Assembly (NCBI GenBank): GCA_934047225.1
Contig: OW203997.1
Location: 11,162,417 to 11,226,416, forward strand
Length of the DNA: 64,000 nt
Direction of reading: 5' to 3'
Source of the DNA: Ypsolopha sequella
Lineage: Eukaryota > Arthropoda > Insecta > Lepidoptera > Ypsolophidae
In this document: positions 32,346 to 45,130 of the stretch, one piece after another
How the letters are laid out: every line of letters starts with the position of its first letter
Position numbering within the stretch: the stretch's first letter is position 1
Position numbers and translations under genes: made by a program
Notes under the pieces: generated by a model
Database searches by the model: none
What the model was told of the DNA's origin: nothing
Seen by the model: only the letters and a program-made list of their open reading frames with translations

Positions 32346-34450
32346 ACTCAATTTTATATACACAGATAAAATTACAAAATAATCAGATCATATGAAACCG
32401 ACAATTCTCTGTTCTTTATTATTTAACAAATAAAATTACAAATCAGGTCATAATATTTACTCTGATTTAGAAATTGAGCCTCGTGATAATTACTTTTCTT
32501 ATGAAATTTGAGGTTTCCACATAAATTGAATTTTCTTTGTGCCATGTTTTATCGTCTTCGCAAAATATACGAACGGTGATGGAGAAGATAATGAAGATAG
32601 CTAACAAAGAAATACTATTTTTCACTTCTCATACTCTAAAAAGTACTGGTTTATTCTAGCGGACTAAAACTACTAAAGTAGTGTTTACTTATTTTAAGAT
32701 TATAGCAATAGGCCATATAACCAGATACACAGTACAACTTCATAGACAAACTATCATATTCTATCATATTAGCGCGAACCCACGGGACGGAAACTTCAGA
32801 TGACGCTCAAGGATATACATATACAGTGACTTTAAATAGAGATAATATAAAATAAATAAATAGACATGCATATCTGATTATTTATTTAGGTCATTTAGAC
32901 TGTATGGGATAAGTTCCTTGTGCCTTCCCACTTGGAGGAAGAATTTAAAAATAAAACAGTCGCGGGAAAGAACTGTTGTTTTTTCTCAGTCAGCAGTACA
33001 TATCAACAGTTGCCACAAAATAAGAGGCCCGTTTTGACAGATAAGAACGACCGTAGAATATAACTTTACATGTAATAAATGAAACCGTTAACGAATAATT
33101 ATTAACTTATTGGGTTTAAAGAAAATAAATAAACGTTATTTAATTATCACGGAACATATTTCAAGTATTATTTTCACGCATATTCCAAAGTAAAGTGCAA
33201 TTTTGAATTACTACACAATGTCTCAAAAACAATTACATTCTCATTCAGTTTTTTCTTAATAATAGTGTTGTAACTAGATAATCGCCTACTTTCACGGACT
33301 CAATTCGATTCCACGTGAAAATAATTAACTTGTTTTAATATTGATAAAATAATTGTAATGATCTGTAATTAGCTTTTGTGAGACCAGTACACATAAAGCC
33401 AAGTTTAAATTTCCTTTTTTTTTTTTTGCAAATATTAACTTTTTAGATTTGACATTTGCATGTATTTGTAACGGTGTCGCGGATACCGAAAAATATAATA
33501 TAATAATTGTGCTAAATATGTAACATACCACTTAGCTTTTAAACTTACAGTTTACAAAAACAAAAAATATATATATAAAAAACATGCACTTATTGCTTGA
33601 AGTCTCATTTTTTTAATTAATGAATTGGTTTACAGGCAAAGTTTTCCATAAACATCCTATTAATAGACAGATTGGCTGGTTAGAAATTTGGTATTTTTTT
33701 TTTATAAGGCAAGGAGCAATTTTTTCGTATTGAAGCCTACATATTTTTCTTACTGGCCAGTATTTTAAATCTATCAACGCACTGACCTCTATCTAACTTG
33801 AGATCAGTGAAGTACAACATTACAAAATATTACTGGCACGTAAGAATTTCCATTTCAGATTCTTTTCGTAGAGAAAAAATTAAAAACTGGTTTTAGCACC
33901 CGAAATATCTTTCTATCACCATCTTATCATAATTTTCAATACATAAAATTTACATTTAACTATCCAATGGTTAATTAAATGTTCTTCCTAGAAATTATAA
34001 TCAATAAACTTGAAAATATTTCAAACGATAACAAACTTATAATATTTTGAATCGATTTCTCGTGAGAATCGGTTGATCTAGTTACCGATTTACATGGTTC
34101 ACATCCATAGATAAGTTACGATGACATATCCCAAAACGGACCTATTACATTGTTACTACTGTAGTTGTTTGATTATTAAAATTTACGTTAAGTATTACTT
34201 AAAGTTAAAAAAGTCATCCAGTGATGGTGAAATAATAGTGTTTTATTTCCTCACAATCGAAGTGAAAAGTAGAGTGTTGAACTTGGCTACAAACGAGCCA
34301 TATTACCTCGAAGTACAGCTGCTTTCGCCAAGGCTAAATTTCACTTACATTTTACCAGTTTCAATAATAATTCATTATCTATAATTTAGTACTTTAAGAG
34401 GAAAGTGCTTGTATGAAAAGTATTTGACTCAATTTCATTGACTTGATATG
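32346..34450. other. No gene recognised
   Basis: AT-rich, with no shared repeats that I could find. An 87-codon frame at 34,121-34,384 has no recognisable domain. Confidence 0.45.
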
Positions 34451-34565
34451 TACAGTGGAGACCACATCAATCTATACACTTGCAGTACGAAATTAGCCCC
34501 TAAAGAGAAGAATATAAGATAGGTACAAAGTCCAATATGTCTTACTTGATGCGGTCTCCACTGTA
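34451..34565. mobile_element. TA-flanked MITE, 115 bp, copy 1
   Basis: CAGTGGAGACCACATCAA and its near complement TTGATGCGGTCTCCACTG are bounded by TA on each side. The second copy (46,980-47,094) has the same length and only a few differences. A Tc1/mariner-type non-autonomous element is likely, from TA duplication and short inverted ends. Confidence 0.85.
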
Positions 34566-34879
34566 CATCAAGGAAGGATATTTTAATTTATTATTAGATA
34601 TTATTGCGTGCTTAAATCATTCACTATTTGTTATTATTATTAGTTATCATTCTTGGTAAATTAATGCTTATTTCATCAAAAAAATTAAATGATCCCGAAG
34701 TTTATGCGCGCGCCGCCATCAGGAATCAGGAAGTTTATTCTTTCTTTGTGCTTTTCTCTGTGATTGACACCAAAGAGAATATAATTTAAATTGTCATCAC
34801 GACATGCAGTGCGTCTGGAATACTCTTGGAACCAGCGATATATCCGAAATACTTGGAATAGTACAAAGAATACCAATAT

Positions 34880-35312
34880 TTTTTTTCGCTATCCTCATTT
34901 TCTCGCCTAGCGAATTTCATGACGTTCCGATAAACGATACTCGAGTTATCGTCGGACAAACGTTCATACATACATATATACTTACATACATATCTACCTA
35001 CATACAAAAATACATAGATTCAATTGGTCAAGTACTTCTCTACAAGACTCGGAGAACTTCGCTCTCTCGTTCAACTAGTAGTTCGCCCCGAACTGTGAAC
35101 TTGCGACTCGATCTTGACAGACTTGGCTGTTGATGGAAATTAAAAATTATTTTTGTCTCATTTACGCCTACCAAATTTTATGATTTTCCGATCAAAAATA
35201 TTCGCGTCATCGTCGAACAAACATTCATATTCATTCATACATACAAACGCCGGATTGTTCAAGTAGACTCAGAGAACTTCGATCGATTAGCTCGCTCGTT
35301 CAACAAGTTACA
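34880..35312 (+). repeat. Two-unit diverged tandem repeat
   Basis: The units 34,895-35,085 and 35,155-35,312 share CGAATTTCATGACGTTCCGA / CAAATTTTATGATTTTCCGA, then TCGTCG.ACAAACxTTCATA, CATACATACA and AGAACTTCG...CTCGTTCAAC. The CATA-rich stretch in the first unit is expanded. Confidence 0.6.
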
Positions 35313-36065
35313 AATAAAAAGAAAAACAGTTCACTTTCATATAAATTATTTACATAAAAACACCTTTCTTTTCAAGAATAATTTTCAATAATGTACCTGC
35401 TAAAAGTTAAAAGGTTTACAATATACGCGTAATAAATAACCGACTTTTTACATAAATAATCTGTCAGCCAACAAACATAAACTGTTGCAAAATATTCGGT
35501 TGAGTGAAGACTTTGAATAAACGATAGGATATTTTCTGATCTTTACAAATATATATTTTTTCTGAGCATATAATATTTTATGGAAAGGCCCTATTTATAC
35601 AGTAACATAAATACATGAATTTAAAACATAACCTCACATTCTTGTTATTTATAGTTTTAACTTATTACAAACAAAATTCCTTTATTTGGTGAACTTGCAA
35701 TACTAGGAAGTTCTAAGGCAGAGGGAATATTTTTCCCACCAATTTTTTTCTATCTTAACTGGTAATATATTTTATATTTATTTTGTTTTTCTTCTTATTT
35801 TTTACATACTCACACTAATAATTATTGACATGGTACCAAAATATATTGTGATTTTTTTTTTCATTAATTTATTTATTACTTTCAATTTATAATTAAATCA
35901 TTTATGACTTCAATATTTCATGCGAAAACCTTATGCCCTTTAAAGGGTTAAATAATTTAACATGAAACTTTGGTATTGATCAGTTTCATAGTACAATTTC
36001 TACGGTAAAACGTCTTTTCAGGCGGTTATAACAGCCGAACAGCCGGTGACCGTAAAAGGTCCGGT
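35313..36065. other. No gene recognised
   Basis: AT-rich DNA, low complexity around 35,740-35,900. Confidence 0.45.
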
Positions 36066-36458
36066 TTAAGGTTAAACGTCAGTCGCTTAGCTCAAAGTGC
36101 ATAACTTATATTAGTATTTCTTTTTTGGAAGTAAAAAATTGAAAACCATTTTGGTATGTGGCAGTTGACGCCAATAGTTTAGTATTAGTGAGGTTTATAA
36201 AGCATGAGTTTGAAATTTAATTCACAATTAGTCATGATCTTGTCCAAACAAAATTAAAACAGCATTTTAAATTGGTTTTGAGAAGATCATAATTAATTGT
36301 GTACACAATTTCAAACTCTTGCTTTATAAACCTCACTAATACTGAACTATTGGTGTGAAGTGCCACAGAGCAAAATGCTTTTAAATAAAAAAAATATGAA
36401 CAAGAAAAACACAGTTAAGTTATGAACTTTGCGCTTAGCTACTAACGTTTAACCTTAA
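36066..36458. mobile_element. Foldback element, about 390 bp
   Basis: AAGGTTAAACGTCAGTCGCT is opposed by AGCTACTAACGTTTAACCTT. Further pairs are AAAGTGCATAACTTA with TAAGTTATGAACTTT, and AGTGAGGTTTATAAAGCATG with the complement of CTTGCTTTATAAACCTCACT. Arms are about 165 bp and moderately diverged. Confidence 0.75.
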
Positions 36459-37384
36459 CTCAGATGTTAATTATGTAAAAAATTTAAATGACATGACAAA
36501 GGATATGTGAAACGATAATTTGAATTAAATATAAAAGACAGTGGCCCCGGAAATAAAGTAGAGCTAGGTACATTAACCATAATTTCTAAAACACCACTCT
36601 GACCTTTACATTTTTTGAATTATAAATAATAACACAGAATTTTAAAAATATCATAATATTAGTAAGAAACAAGAAGATATGCCTTATGACTGGGATAAGA
36701 AACATTCTAAAAATGGCAAGGAAATTTTTCAGGGGCTTGTTCAAATATGAGAATGCAAGACAACATTAACTTCGTGCATACCATGTGGTTTTAGAAAGTA
36801 AGAATTTGTGCAGATAGTTGTAGTTTTCAAATTGTATTTATTTTTTTAAGAGAACTCATTTATTTAAACATAACATAACAAAAAATACAAACTTAATAAT
36901 CCTACAAATACTAAAAACTAGTGACCTAAATTATCATATTATAAATTAAACTTAATAAAAATTGCAGCAAGGTCTCTGCCGTTGTATGTAGTCGTTGTAT
37001 TATTCGAAAATTGCTGTTGAGATTTAGCCACTTGATCAAAGGAATTTAAAAGCGTACATAGTTTAGTTTAATTTTTGTAGATTACATTAAAATTTTAAAG
37101 ATCTGCGGGCACGGCAGTGCCGCCGCCAAAACGAGCCTACGTACCTTATCTTGTAACGTTTTGTCGTATTTTCGAACCCTTATAGCTTCGGCTTGGAACA
37201 TACTAGAGAGCTCAAATTTTCTGGATAATAATGCAGTTAACAGACTTATGAAATACGCTGTTTCATTTGTCTAGCTTTTATGATGGATTTTGTTAAAACC
37301 TAAATATGTACGTCGATTTTGTCACTAATTCACTCATTCAATGACTGATTTATGATCATTAAAACCTCTAAGGTACTTTCTGGA
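36459..37384. other. No gene recognised
   Basis: AT-rich. A GC-richer island, CTGCGGGCACGGCAGTGCCG near 37,105-37,130, contains the short palindrome GGCAC.GCAGTGCC but no supported frame. Confidence 0.4.
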
Positions 37385-37760
37385 GTCTTAGAAAACTGAA
37401 ATTTGACAAAACTTTGAAGAAATCTGTAACGTTCACCCTCCAACCCATCAGAAAGAGTAGTCCGGTTCTATTATAAAAAAATATTTTTAAGCTTTCAAAA
37501 GTCCTAGAAAGCGAAAATCTAGTGTGTAGGCTAAAATTAGCAAACAAACAACAAAATTATTGAGAAATCTGTAACTATCACTAAATCCCTAATAACCTCG
37601 GTCTGGTTCTGTATTATAAAACAATTTCTATTCCAAACTTCCAAAAGTCCTAAAAGGCTGAAATTTGATATGCAGACTAGGATTTGCCCATAAACAAAGA
37701 AAAAATGAAAAAATCTATAACTTTTACACTCAAACTTGTTCAAAAATTATGACTTGGCCG
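37385..37760 (-). repeat. Three-unit diverged tandem repeat
   Basis: AAAAGTCCTAGAAAGCGAAAAT, preceded by a GTCTTAGAAAACTGAAATTT version and followed by GTCCTAAAAGGCTGAAATTT, marks units of about 125 bp at roughly 37,386, 37,499 and 37,645. Each unit includes AGAAATCTGTAAC and a CTGGTTCTxTATTATAAAA-like segment. Confidence 0.6.
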
Positions 37761-38417
37761 TTTCATGAAACTTTTGCATGACACAGTATTAAAGACCAGG
37801 GACTTAATTTCTTACCATAATGGGAGCTTCTTTGTGACGGCCGCGGAACGGCCAAGCCATACTTCTTGACCATATGAGCTAATGAGTCTTGGCAACCTTT
37901 ACATGAAATGTTTTTGGTGGGATACAATATACGTAAAAATACTGAAAATTCTGTTCTTACTTTCGTAACATTTTGACGGGAGGTCAATTGAATATTGTGA
38001 TTCATTTATTCAAAAACTCGTTCCTTTATTCGTGTTTAACTAGCTTATTCAGTGGAAAATTTAATGGGTTTTGAATACGAGTAAAGCTTATCGTATGCTG
38101 GTATTAAAGTACCTTTCAAAATAAGTTATAAACGTTTGTTATTTAGCCCAGCAATGGAGTTGGAGGTACAATAATCAAATTGCTGTTACTAAAACTTTGT
38201 AAGTTACACTCAAATAGAAATTATTGTTATGGTGTAACACTTTGTTTTTTGGACAAAAATTTAACGACAAGAATTATTTTGAGTGGATACTTTGTTCGCA
38301 CCTCGTATAGAATAAGAAAGAATATTTCTTGATTTACAGAATGATCCATAATAATTAAAATGTTTTGTCTTTTGAATTATAAGACAAATTTTCTTCAGTA
38401 TACAATACAGGGTGTTA

Positions 38418-38540
38418 AGATGAAGTTGCGCAAGCCGAAAACTGGCGATGGTACTGGAACATACGAAAAACATTTCGTGAAAAAAAATTGAGAAATCGAG
38501 ACGGGTACTAACGCCAGTTTCCGGCTTCCGCAGCTTACAT
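38418..38540. mobile_element. Short foldback element
   Basis: GAAGTTGCGCAAGCCGAAAA with CTGGCG pairs with CGCCAGTTTCCGGCTTCCGC and AGCTT. It is directly followed by a TATATATATA run (38,540-38,580). Confidence 0.6.
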
Positions 38541-38699
38541 ATTATATATATATATATATTTTTTTTTATTTATATATATTTATGAAATTTTTAAGTGGTA
38601 GGTGTATGTATGTATTTTATCATATAATGTTGATATATATAGTTTACTAAACTATATTTAGTATATTTAAATCGGTACCCTAAAATATTTTGACATCAT

Positions 38700-38815
38700 G
38701 GTACTACCCTCAACAACTTCCCCATTGCTAAAGATTGCTAAATAATATTAAGCTCGCCTATGTACGAAATGTTTATCTTGTGCAATAAAGAATTTTATTA
38801 TTATAATTATAGAAA
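38700..38815 (+). repeat. Non-LTR element 3' end with TTA-rich tail
   Basis: GTACGAAATGTTTATCTTGT, then GCAATAAAGAATTTTATTAT, resembles insect non-LTR 3' UTRs ending in a polyadenylation signal plus (TTA)n. No coding part is present. Confidence 0.4.
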
Positions 38816-38944
38816 TGCATGTTCATAATTTTGTACGTCACTTCCGGAATGAAGCTTTTTAACGACGGATAGTGTAATTGGTAATTTCTGATTATAGATT
38901 ATTACGTTTTTTAATCGATCATAATTTCTCATAAATTTTTATTC

Positions 38945-39125
38945 ATAACTAGCTTTTGCCCGCGGCTTCACCCGCGTTGATTACGTTTTCGTGTAGTCGT
39001 ATCGTATTCCAGGTCTAGAACTACATGTTTGCAAAGTTTCAGCCCAATCGGTTTAGTGGTTACGACGTGAAGAAGTAACAAACATCCATCCATCCGTCCA
39101 AACGTTCGCATTTATAATATGGGAT
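38945..39125 (+). repeat. RTE-type retroposon tail, internally deleted copy
   Basis: It has the same start (CTAGCTTTTGCCCGCGGCTT) and end (AACAAACATCCATCCATCC, TTTATAATAT) as 28,650-29,020, but lacks the CCCATCCC block and AAGTAGCC segment. Confidence 0.7.
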
Positions 39126-39198
39126 ATGATAAATTAACGCTTAGTTAATCTGAATAGTGAAAAACTTAAAATAAATACGCTGCCATCACTAACATAAT

Positions 39199-39600
39199 AT
39201 TCAAATCAAATCAAATATAAATTTATTTACGATAGCAATACAACATTTACAGTGATTACATAAATTAGGCATAATGTGACAAGTTGTAGAAACGATTTTT
39301 ACACAACGGACCCTAAACAAAGCTGAACTTAGATATTATGGCCACCATTGATTCCTACCTCTGTGATTGAGTGAAGAGTTGACATAAGAGGTATCCACTT
39401 AAATAACTCATGTTTTTATCTCTGACGCTACCCGCTTCTTTTTTTAGTTAACTTGTTTGCTCCAAATTCCAACAATGTGTCACCATAAAAACCTCTGCGT
39501 GAAACTAGGTCACGTGACGTATAAAAGTAACAGCCAGTTTTCACCACGTTTAGGGACCACGCGTCCTTGCCGCCCTTTAATTTAACCCTCGATTTAACCA
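39199..39600 (-). repeat. LINE 3' end with ATTTG tail
   Basis: On the minus strand the sequence ends AAATAAATTTATATTTGATT and TGATTTGAAT, the style of tail of insect CR1/Jockey-like LINEs. The preceding 350 bp is GC-richer and non-coding as far as I can see. Confidence 0.5.
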
Positions 39601-39640
39601 TGAAAATGTAACATGAAAACTATTTGTCAGTTCTGCAGAT

Positions 39641-40013
39641 TAAGAGCCCGTCGGAGGATGAATAGTTCATACAAACGGAATACCGAAACTCATTGTAAAT
39701 TATACACATTTTAAGGTAATTTGTATTTTTTTCGATTGGATTACAGAATATTTCGGTTCCCGAATGTCTATTTTATATGAACACTGATTTAAAGACGAAA
39801 AATAAAGAACTTAAAATTGACATGGAAAACTTATTTTTCTCATATTTCGTGTTTAAATCAGTGTTCTTATAAAATATATATTTAAGAAACTGTAATTTCT
39901 GTAAATTCTGTGATCCAGTCGGAATAAATAAACAACCTTAAGATAATGTATATTTTACAAATGATTTTGGTATTCCGTTTGTATTAACTATGTATCCTCC
40001 GCCGGGCTCGTAA
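39641..40013. mobile_element. Foldback element, about 370 bp
   Basis: TAAGAGCCCGTCGGAGGATG is opposed by ATCCTCCGCCGGGCTCGTAA. Inner pairs are ATACAAACGGAATACCGAAA with TTTGGTATTCCGTTTGTATT, and GAACACTGATTTAAAGACGA with its partner near 39,845-39,865. An AATCAGTGTT fragment also occurs near 16,045. Confidence 0.8.
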
Positions 40014-40211
40014 GTAATATTGTATTATATTATAGTATTATAGGTGTTTGTCAATTCATCAGCATTAAACAAGTTAACTGCCCTTGTTGCTACGGCGTAG
40101 AAGCGCTACGTGTCTAGTATAGTTCTTGCGGTTTGTAGATCCTCTAGGATCTCTAGGGGGTCTAACACGCACTGCCGATACAGTGTCTTTCCATCAAACG
40201 TGCCCTCTGGC

Positions 40212-40519
40212 TAGGGTTGCCAACACTCGTATGAACAAACCCGGGAGATTTGAACAAATCGGTGGGTAAATGAATGAAATTCGGTAATATTTGTTATTTT
40301 TAATTTGCGTTTTTTTGTAGAAGCATCATTCATATTTGATATGAAAAAGCAAAATTTATTTCGTCATTAAATTATTTATTTTGCGCGATTTATCTATTTC
40401 GTTAATAACAATTATTTTCTTTTAAAAGAGCCGGAGAATTAACTGCATCCCGGGAGCTTGGGAGGTTGAACAATATTTCCGGAGTCTCCCGTGCATTCCG
40501 GGTGGGTTGGGAACCCTAA
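40212..40519. mobile_element. Non-autonomous hAT-like element with target duplication
   Basis: The ends TAGGGTTGCCAAC...CCCGGGAGATT and AGTCTCCCGTGCATTCCGGG...GTTGGGAACCCTAA are imperfect inverted repeats. CTCTGGC flanks both sides (40,205-40,211; 40,520-40,526), extendable to 8 bp with one mismatch. Both features fit hAT. There is no transposase. Confidence 0.75.
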
Positions 40520-40624
40520 CTCTGGCATATTGAAAAACGCGGTATGCGTGACTGCACAAGTAGGATAGACAGACTACACTGCTTATAGTTTTGATGCTTT
40601 TATGAAAACACTATGTAAGTGTTA

Positions 40625-41048
40625 TTAAGAGGCTATGCGAATTTTATTTTTGTCACTGTCACTCCAAGCAAAAAATCGCGCAGTGCGAGAGGGGTGGATT
40701 CAGGGCAAAAGGGAAAAAAGTTGGTTTTATATTTTTATTAAAAAAACTAAAATAGCTAGCAAAATTGCAAATATCAAATCTCTAGATATTGTTGAAACAC
40801 ACCTAATAAAATATGTTTGAGTTCTGTATAAGGTTCCTATTCGTCAAACGAGGAGAAAAAGTGTGTTTGAAGACCTCATTTCAACAATTATTTCTATAGA
40901 GGAAAATTTGTCCTAACATGTTTTCCAATATCGAAACGCTAGATTATATAGTCAAAATGCATATACCTGAAATTAATTAAAATTTCCCGTGTATTTCATG
41001 AAATACACAGAAAAGAATCAGTCGTATTTGTTTCGCATATCGCCTTAA
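40625..41048 (-). mobile_element. TTAA MITE, family B copy 2
   Basis: It is flanked by TTAA (40,625-40,628; 41,045-41,048). In reverse orientation it follows 22,820-23,247 nearly base for base, including CCACCCCTCTCGCACTG and GGCTATGCGAATTT ends. Confidence 0.85.
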
Positions 41049-41263
41049 TTCATCATGTGGGTATGTCATATTGTCCAAATGTCTTGAAATTTAGTAAAGT
41101 TGATCTTTACATGCCTTTGAACAAACCCGCTTTGTTTTAAAGACATGTCTATGTAAAATAAATTTAACCTATCATAAAACTTTCACATCTTAGTTTGTCC
41201 AAAAAATCATTCTTTATTTTATCGTATACTTAGTCAAATAAACTTCATGTTAAATAACCTTTT

Positions 41264-41487
41264 TCATAATTTTGATGAAAACACTTGTACTGTTTCACAA
41301 TATCACTGTTTTATTAGTCCAACCGGTTTCGCCTCACGGAATTATCAAGGAGCTGTTAAATATAATGAATAAACAAAGGAATGCGTAGTTGTTGTTTACA
41401 TTGCATGGTGAATTACATTGCAGTCCGGTTGGACTAATAAAACAGTAATATTGTGAAACAGTACAAGTGTTTTTATCAAAATTATGA
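41264..41487. mobile_element. Foldback element with about 63-bp arms
   Basis: ATAATTTTGATGAAAACACT...TAGTCCAACCGG pairs with CCGGTTGGACTA...AGTGTTTTTATCAAAATTAT with very few mismatches. The loop of about 95 bp includes TTTCGCCTCACGGAATTATC. Confidence 0.8.
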
Positions 41488-42344
41488 TGATGTTTCACCA
41501 AGTGCCGACAATCGCAAGTATTACCCTTTTTCATTTTTAAATGCGTTATTAAAATAAGGGCTTACTGATAGATGAATATTTTATATTTCTACTTTTTTTT
41601 TGTCCGGAGCCATAAAATTGTTTTCACTTCCCTACCCGTCACTTTGCTGCTCTTGTGGGTTTTCCCAAAGTTGATAGCTCAATTTATCACGTGAAGCAAT
41701 AAAGCCTTGCCGTCATATATTCGCGTCAGGCGGGCCGCGGGGGCTCCCACATATTGTAGCTAATGATACCGCGATGTTCACAGATTTGTACAGGAAACGC
41801 ACGTTTGGACGTGACCAAAATGGGCGCAAAATACCCTTTTATTAGGATTTTTACGTTGATAAATAACCTTTTATCGTTTTGATGAATTACATCAAAATAG
41901 ACGTAAGGTATTGTTCTTAATGAACGAGTGTAATTTTATTGTGGGACAAGCGTAAAGGTATTTTACACGAGTACCTATGTGTTTGTATGAACAATCTAGC
42001 TTCTTTTTAGTCTTACGTGTTCAAAAATCTAAAAATCTGTATGTTTAGTATGTACCTACATAATACCTATCCAAGATGTATCAATAAGGCCAATGCCAAT
42101 GAGGGTCGATTTTGTAGAAGCTGTATAAATTTTAGAAAGACAGCGTTGCTAGACGTGCAATAATTATCCTAGATCCACGATATTTTAAAGTTTTATATGA
42201 TAAAAAATAAATAATACGTATCCCACAAAATTCCACGATATTTTTTCAAGTTCTACGAAAGTGTTTGCAACGAATTCTGATCTGTGTATCGGAACACTAT
42301 TTTCCGTTCGTACAATTTTGGTTGAATAGTGGTAGTTGATTGTT
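41488..42344. other. No gene recognised
   Basis: Immediately after the palindrome, GTGCCGACAATCGCAAGTAT (41,501-41,520) is shared with 15,700-15,722. The GC-rich word GGCGGGCCGCGGGGGCTCCC at 41,730-41,749 stands out but has no supported role. Confidence 0.4.
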
Positions 42345-42640
42345 TTTAGGGTTGAAAAAACAGAGCCCATATAGGTTCACTTTGTTATCCATCTGTCTGT
42401 CTGTCCGTCTGTCAAGACCATTTACCTCGAGCCTTAGAAGTCTACGGGCCTATGGTGCTGTAAAAAAATCAGGCTTCTAACACAACGCAAAAAAGTTATT
42501 GCCCTTTACATAATCAATTTCATACGAATTTGCTCACTATGAAAAACTATAGTGCTCTTCCAGTTGACTTAGGAACTTGCGTTCAAAAGTACCTGGGTCT
42601 TACGGCACACTTATTGGGAATAACCTATATTCAATTGTTA
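42345..42640 (+). repeat. Interspersed repeat with CCGTCTGTC core
   Basis: GTTTTTAGGGTTGAAAAAAC then TCTGTCTGTCTGTCCGTCTG, GTGCTGTAAAAAAATCAGGC and TTTGCTCACTATGAAAAAC. This is the uninterrupted relative of 430-960 and shows its empty site (GCAAAAAAGTTATTGCCC). Confidence 0.65.
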
Positions 42641-42732
42641 AAAAAGTTATTAAAAACCAATTTAATTAGACCCTTTATGCAGGCACTAAGCTGATGTACG
42701 ATGTACCGGTCCCACGGTATGTGCGCTGTTAC

Positions 42733-43205
42733 TTAAGGGCCTTATTATCGCCAAATGGGTACTTTCTAAAGCCTACTCCTCGTTTATGGCCAAACCAAAA
42801 ATAATGAAAAAATGTATTATGAATAATCAACTCTTAGACAACATATGCAACATTTTTCTTTTTCATACCACCAAAACTTCTACATGATTTTTTTTTTACT
42901 GAATGGTGTTTTTTGACCTCAAATTCCCTACTGCTCCTGAGTGGCTTGGCCGATTGAATTCATCTATGCTTTGATAAATAGATAAACTTGATAGCTATAA
43001 ACATAACATAAGATTATTCAATCGAGTAATCACGTCCAAGTGAAAAGTATAATTTTCTCCTATTTCGCCCTATCAAGGACACAGCGAGCGTCGTAACAGC
43101 CACTTTGCATTGCGCGCTGATATGAACGTTATTTCAATGTCGTTTCCGTTGATATTCGTAGTGACAAATATCGAGCTGCTAATTTGGCGAAGGTAATCGC
43201 CTTAA
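42733..43205 (+). mobile_element. TTAA MITE, family A copy 2
   Basis: It is flanked by TTAA (42,733-42,736; 43,202-43,205). Its direct orientation and near-identity to 22,276-22,749, including both inverted ends, show recent mobility of the family. Confidence 0.85.
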
Positions 43206-43604
43206 CGTGCGTTTGAAATGTAGTGTGTAGGTAGGTTGTGGTACGTAGGCATGGTGGGCAGAGTGCCATGCGGCCATGCCGATGTCTACAAAAACGTTCC
43301 CTTTTGGCGTTTTTGTTCAAGTCACTATTTTTTACGAATTATTCTCATATCATTTAGTAGCAATTGCAACAAAAATATTCAGAGTATATGCGTAAAAACG
43401 ATCATTTTGTGAATTGAAGATGCTATAAAAACACGTCAATTTTGCAGTTAAGCTAGGATAATTACGAACCTAAGGATCTGGCAACACTGAAAAGACACAA
43501 CTTGCACTCTATGCAACCATCGGAAGGCATTAAAAACTTAGCTGAGATCTACATGCCACAATTAAAAATAATAGTTCATGACAATACTTTATTTCAAACC
43601 TTAC

Positions 43605-44005
43605 CAAAAATATTTTTTCAATGCCAGTACTCGTAAAGGCCCACTTTTTATGCATCAAAACCGAACAGAAAGTCGATTATCTTGCCCTAGGGCTTTATTG
43701 TTATAATTTTTTTAATTATTTACAATGGTTGGCTAACCTGCAGTCTTTCCTGTGTACCATAAATGTTATACTTTTTTCCACTGTTAAATGGCTCTGGATA
43801 CAGTCCTTTTGAGCCAATCATAATTTAAAGTTCACAAGATTATATTTGTTTTATTTGCTCACAGTGCATTGAAAAACGTAGTATGATACACGGGTGTAAG
43901 AGCAATAAATTACTCGGTTACATTTAAAACACTCGCTACGCTCGTATTTTAAATCGTCCTCGTAGTTTATTCCTTTTCGCTCTCGTAGCATAAACTACTA
44001 TTAAA
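43605..44005 (-). repeat. Retroposon 3' region, inverted relative of 51,130-51,445
   Basis: GGCCCACTTTTTATGCATCA, AAACCGAACAG, TTGCCCTAGGGCTTTA, TTGGCTAACCTGCAG and TGGCTCTGGATACAGTCCTT appear complemented in the partner. The end near 43,980-44,005 (CTCTCGTAGCATAAACTAC) also matches. An extra segment (about 43,850-43,920) is specific to this copy. Confidence 0.7.
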
Positions 44006-44424
44006 ATTATTTAAGGCGAAGAATTGGAATAATGGCACTTTTGGCGGCAGCGGCGGCGTCTTTAAAGCTTTGTTCCTCAAAACTAATAATAAATCTCTCC
44101 AATTTTAAAAACTATCCTATGAAACATCATCCACTATAGTGATTAAATAAAACATTTTAAGGTATCCTTAATAAGATTAAACTCTCGTCTGGTTTGTCAA
44201 AGATCAAAGCAATCGGTTCCATTGTTTTAATTTTAAAAGTACCAAAAAAGAAATGATGGGTACAAACAGAAGGATTTCTTTGATTTTCAAAATTTTATGA
44301 ACTTTTATAGTCTGACCTTAAAGTTATTCAGTACTGAACGTAACCATTCACTGTTTAGTCAAGTATCGAAACAATTGATTCTTATGTTATATTTTTATGA
44401 GCGCAGCCAGAAATAGCTTAAGAC

Positions 44425-44785
44425 GCCTCTTCCCAGCATCATCCCAAAATGTCTCTATAGATAAAGTTATTTCTCTTAAGCGGTATAGTTAAATATTTTG
44501 AAAAAGATATAGTGTCAGTCATACAGACTAAAGCTGTACAGTAGTTGTCATTTATTTTTTTTAGTTTTAAATCACTCTTATAGATAGAAGTCATAAAACC
44601 ACTGCATTCACAAGAGTGTACAATTACGCCATAAAAATAATTTTTAGAACTGAGTTTGCATATGACATTGTACAGAAACAATTATTGAGTGATACTATAC
44701 TAATACTTAGAGCTGTAATAAGTAAGTGATTACGTTATATGTATATTATTGAATAATAAATGAATCTGAATCTGAATCATGCAAA
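44425..44785 (+). repeat. LINE 3' end with GAATCT tail
   Basis: It ends AATAATAAATGAATCTGAAT followed by CTGAATC, a polyadenylation-like signal plus short tandem tail typical of insect non-LTR elements. No reverse-transcriptase motif is in the preceding 350 bp. Confidence 0.5.
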
Positions 44786-44989
44786 ATATAGCCTTAATAC
44801 AGCTTTAACGGTTGAACCAAATTGAAGTGTAACAAAATAAGCGGATCCCTTAATAAATATTTTATACAGTTTGATTGAACTGCATGCTAACTCATAAATC
44901 ACTATTATAAAGAGACAAACTTTTTGCACTTTAGTACGTCTCTATTAGAACTCTAAGTTCTAAATTTGCTGGCATATTGCTGTTAAAAC

Positions 44990-45130
44990 GCTTGCGTGCT
45001 GCTTGGGCAGTAACGTCGTAATACAATGTGCGTTGATATGCACGTTATTTCAATTTGCGAGCAGCTTCTGTCGATATTTGTACCGACACAGGTCGACTCA
45101 AGGTCGTTGACAGCTGCCTGCCTCTTAAAC
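44990..45130 (+). repeat. Old TTAA family A remnant
   Basis: GCGTTGATATGCACGTTATT and TGTCGATATTTGTACCGACA correspond to the 3' part of family A (GCGCTGATATGAACGTTATT; TGTTGATATTCGTACCGACA). No flanking TTAA was found. Confidence 0.5.
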
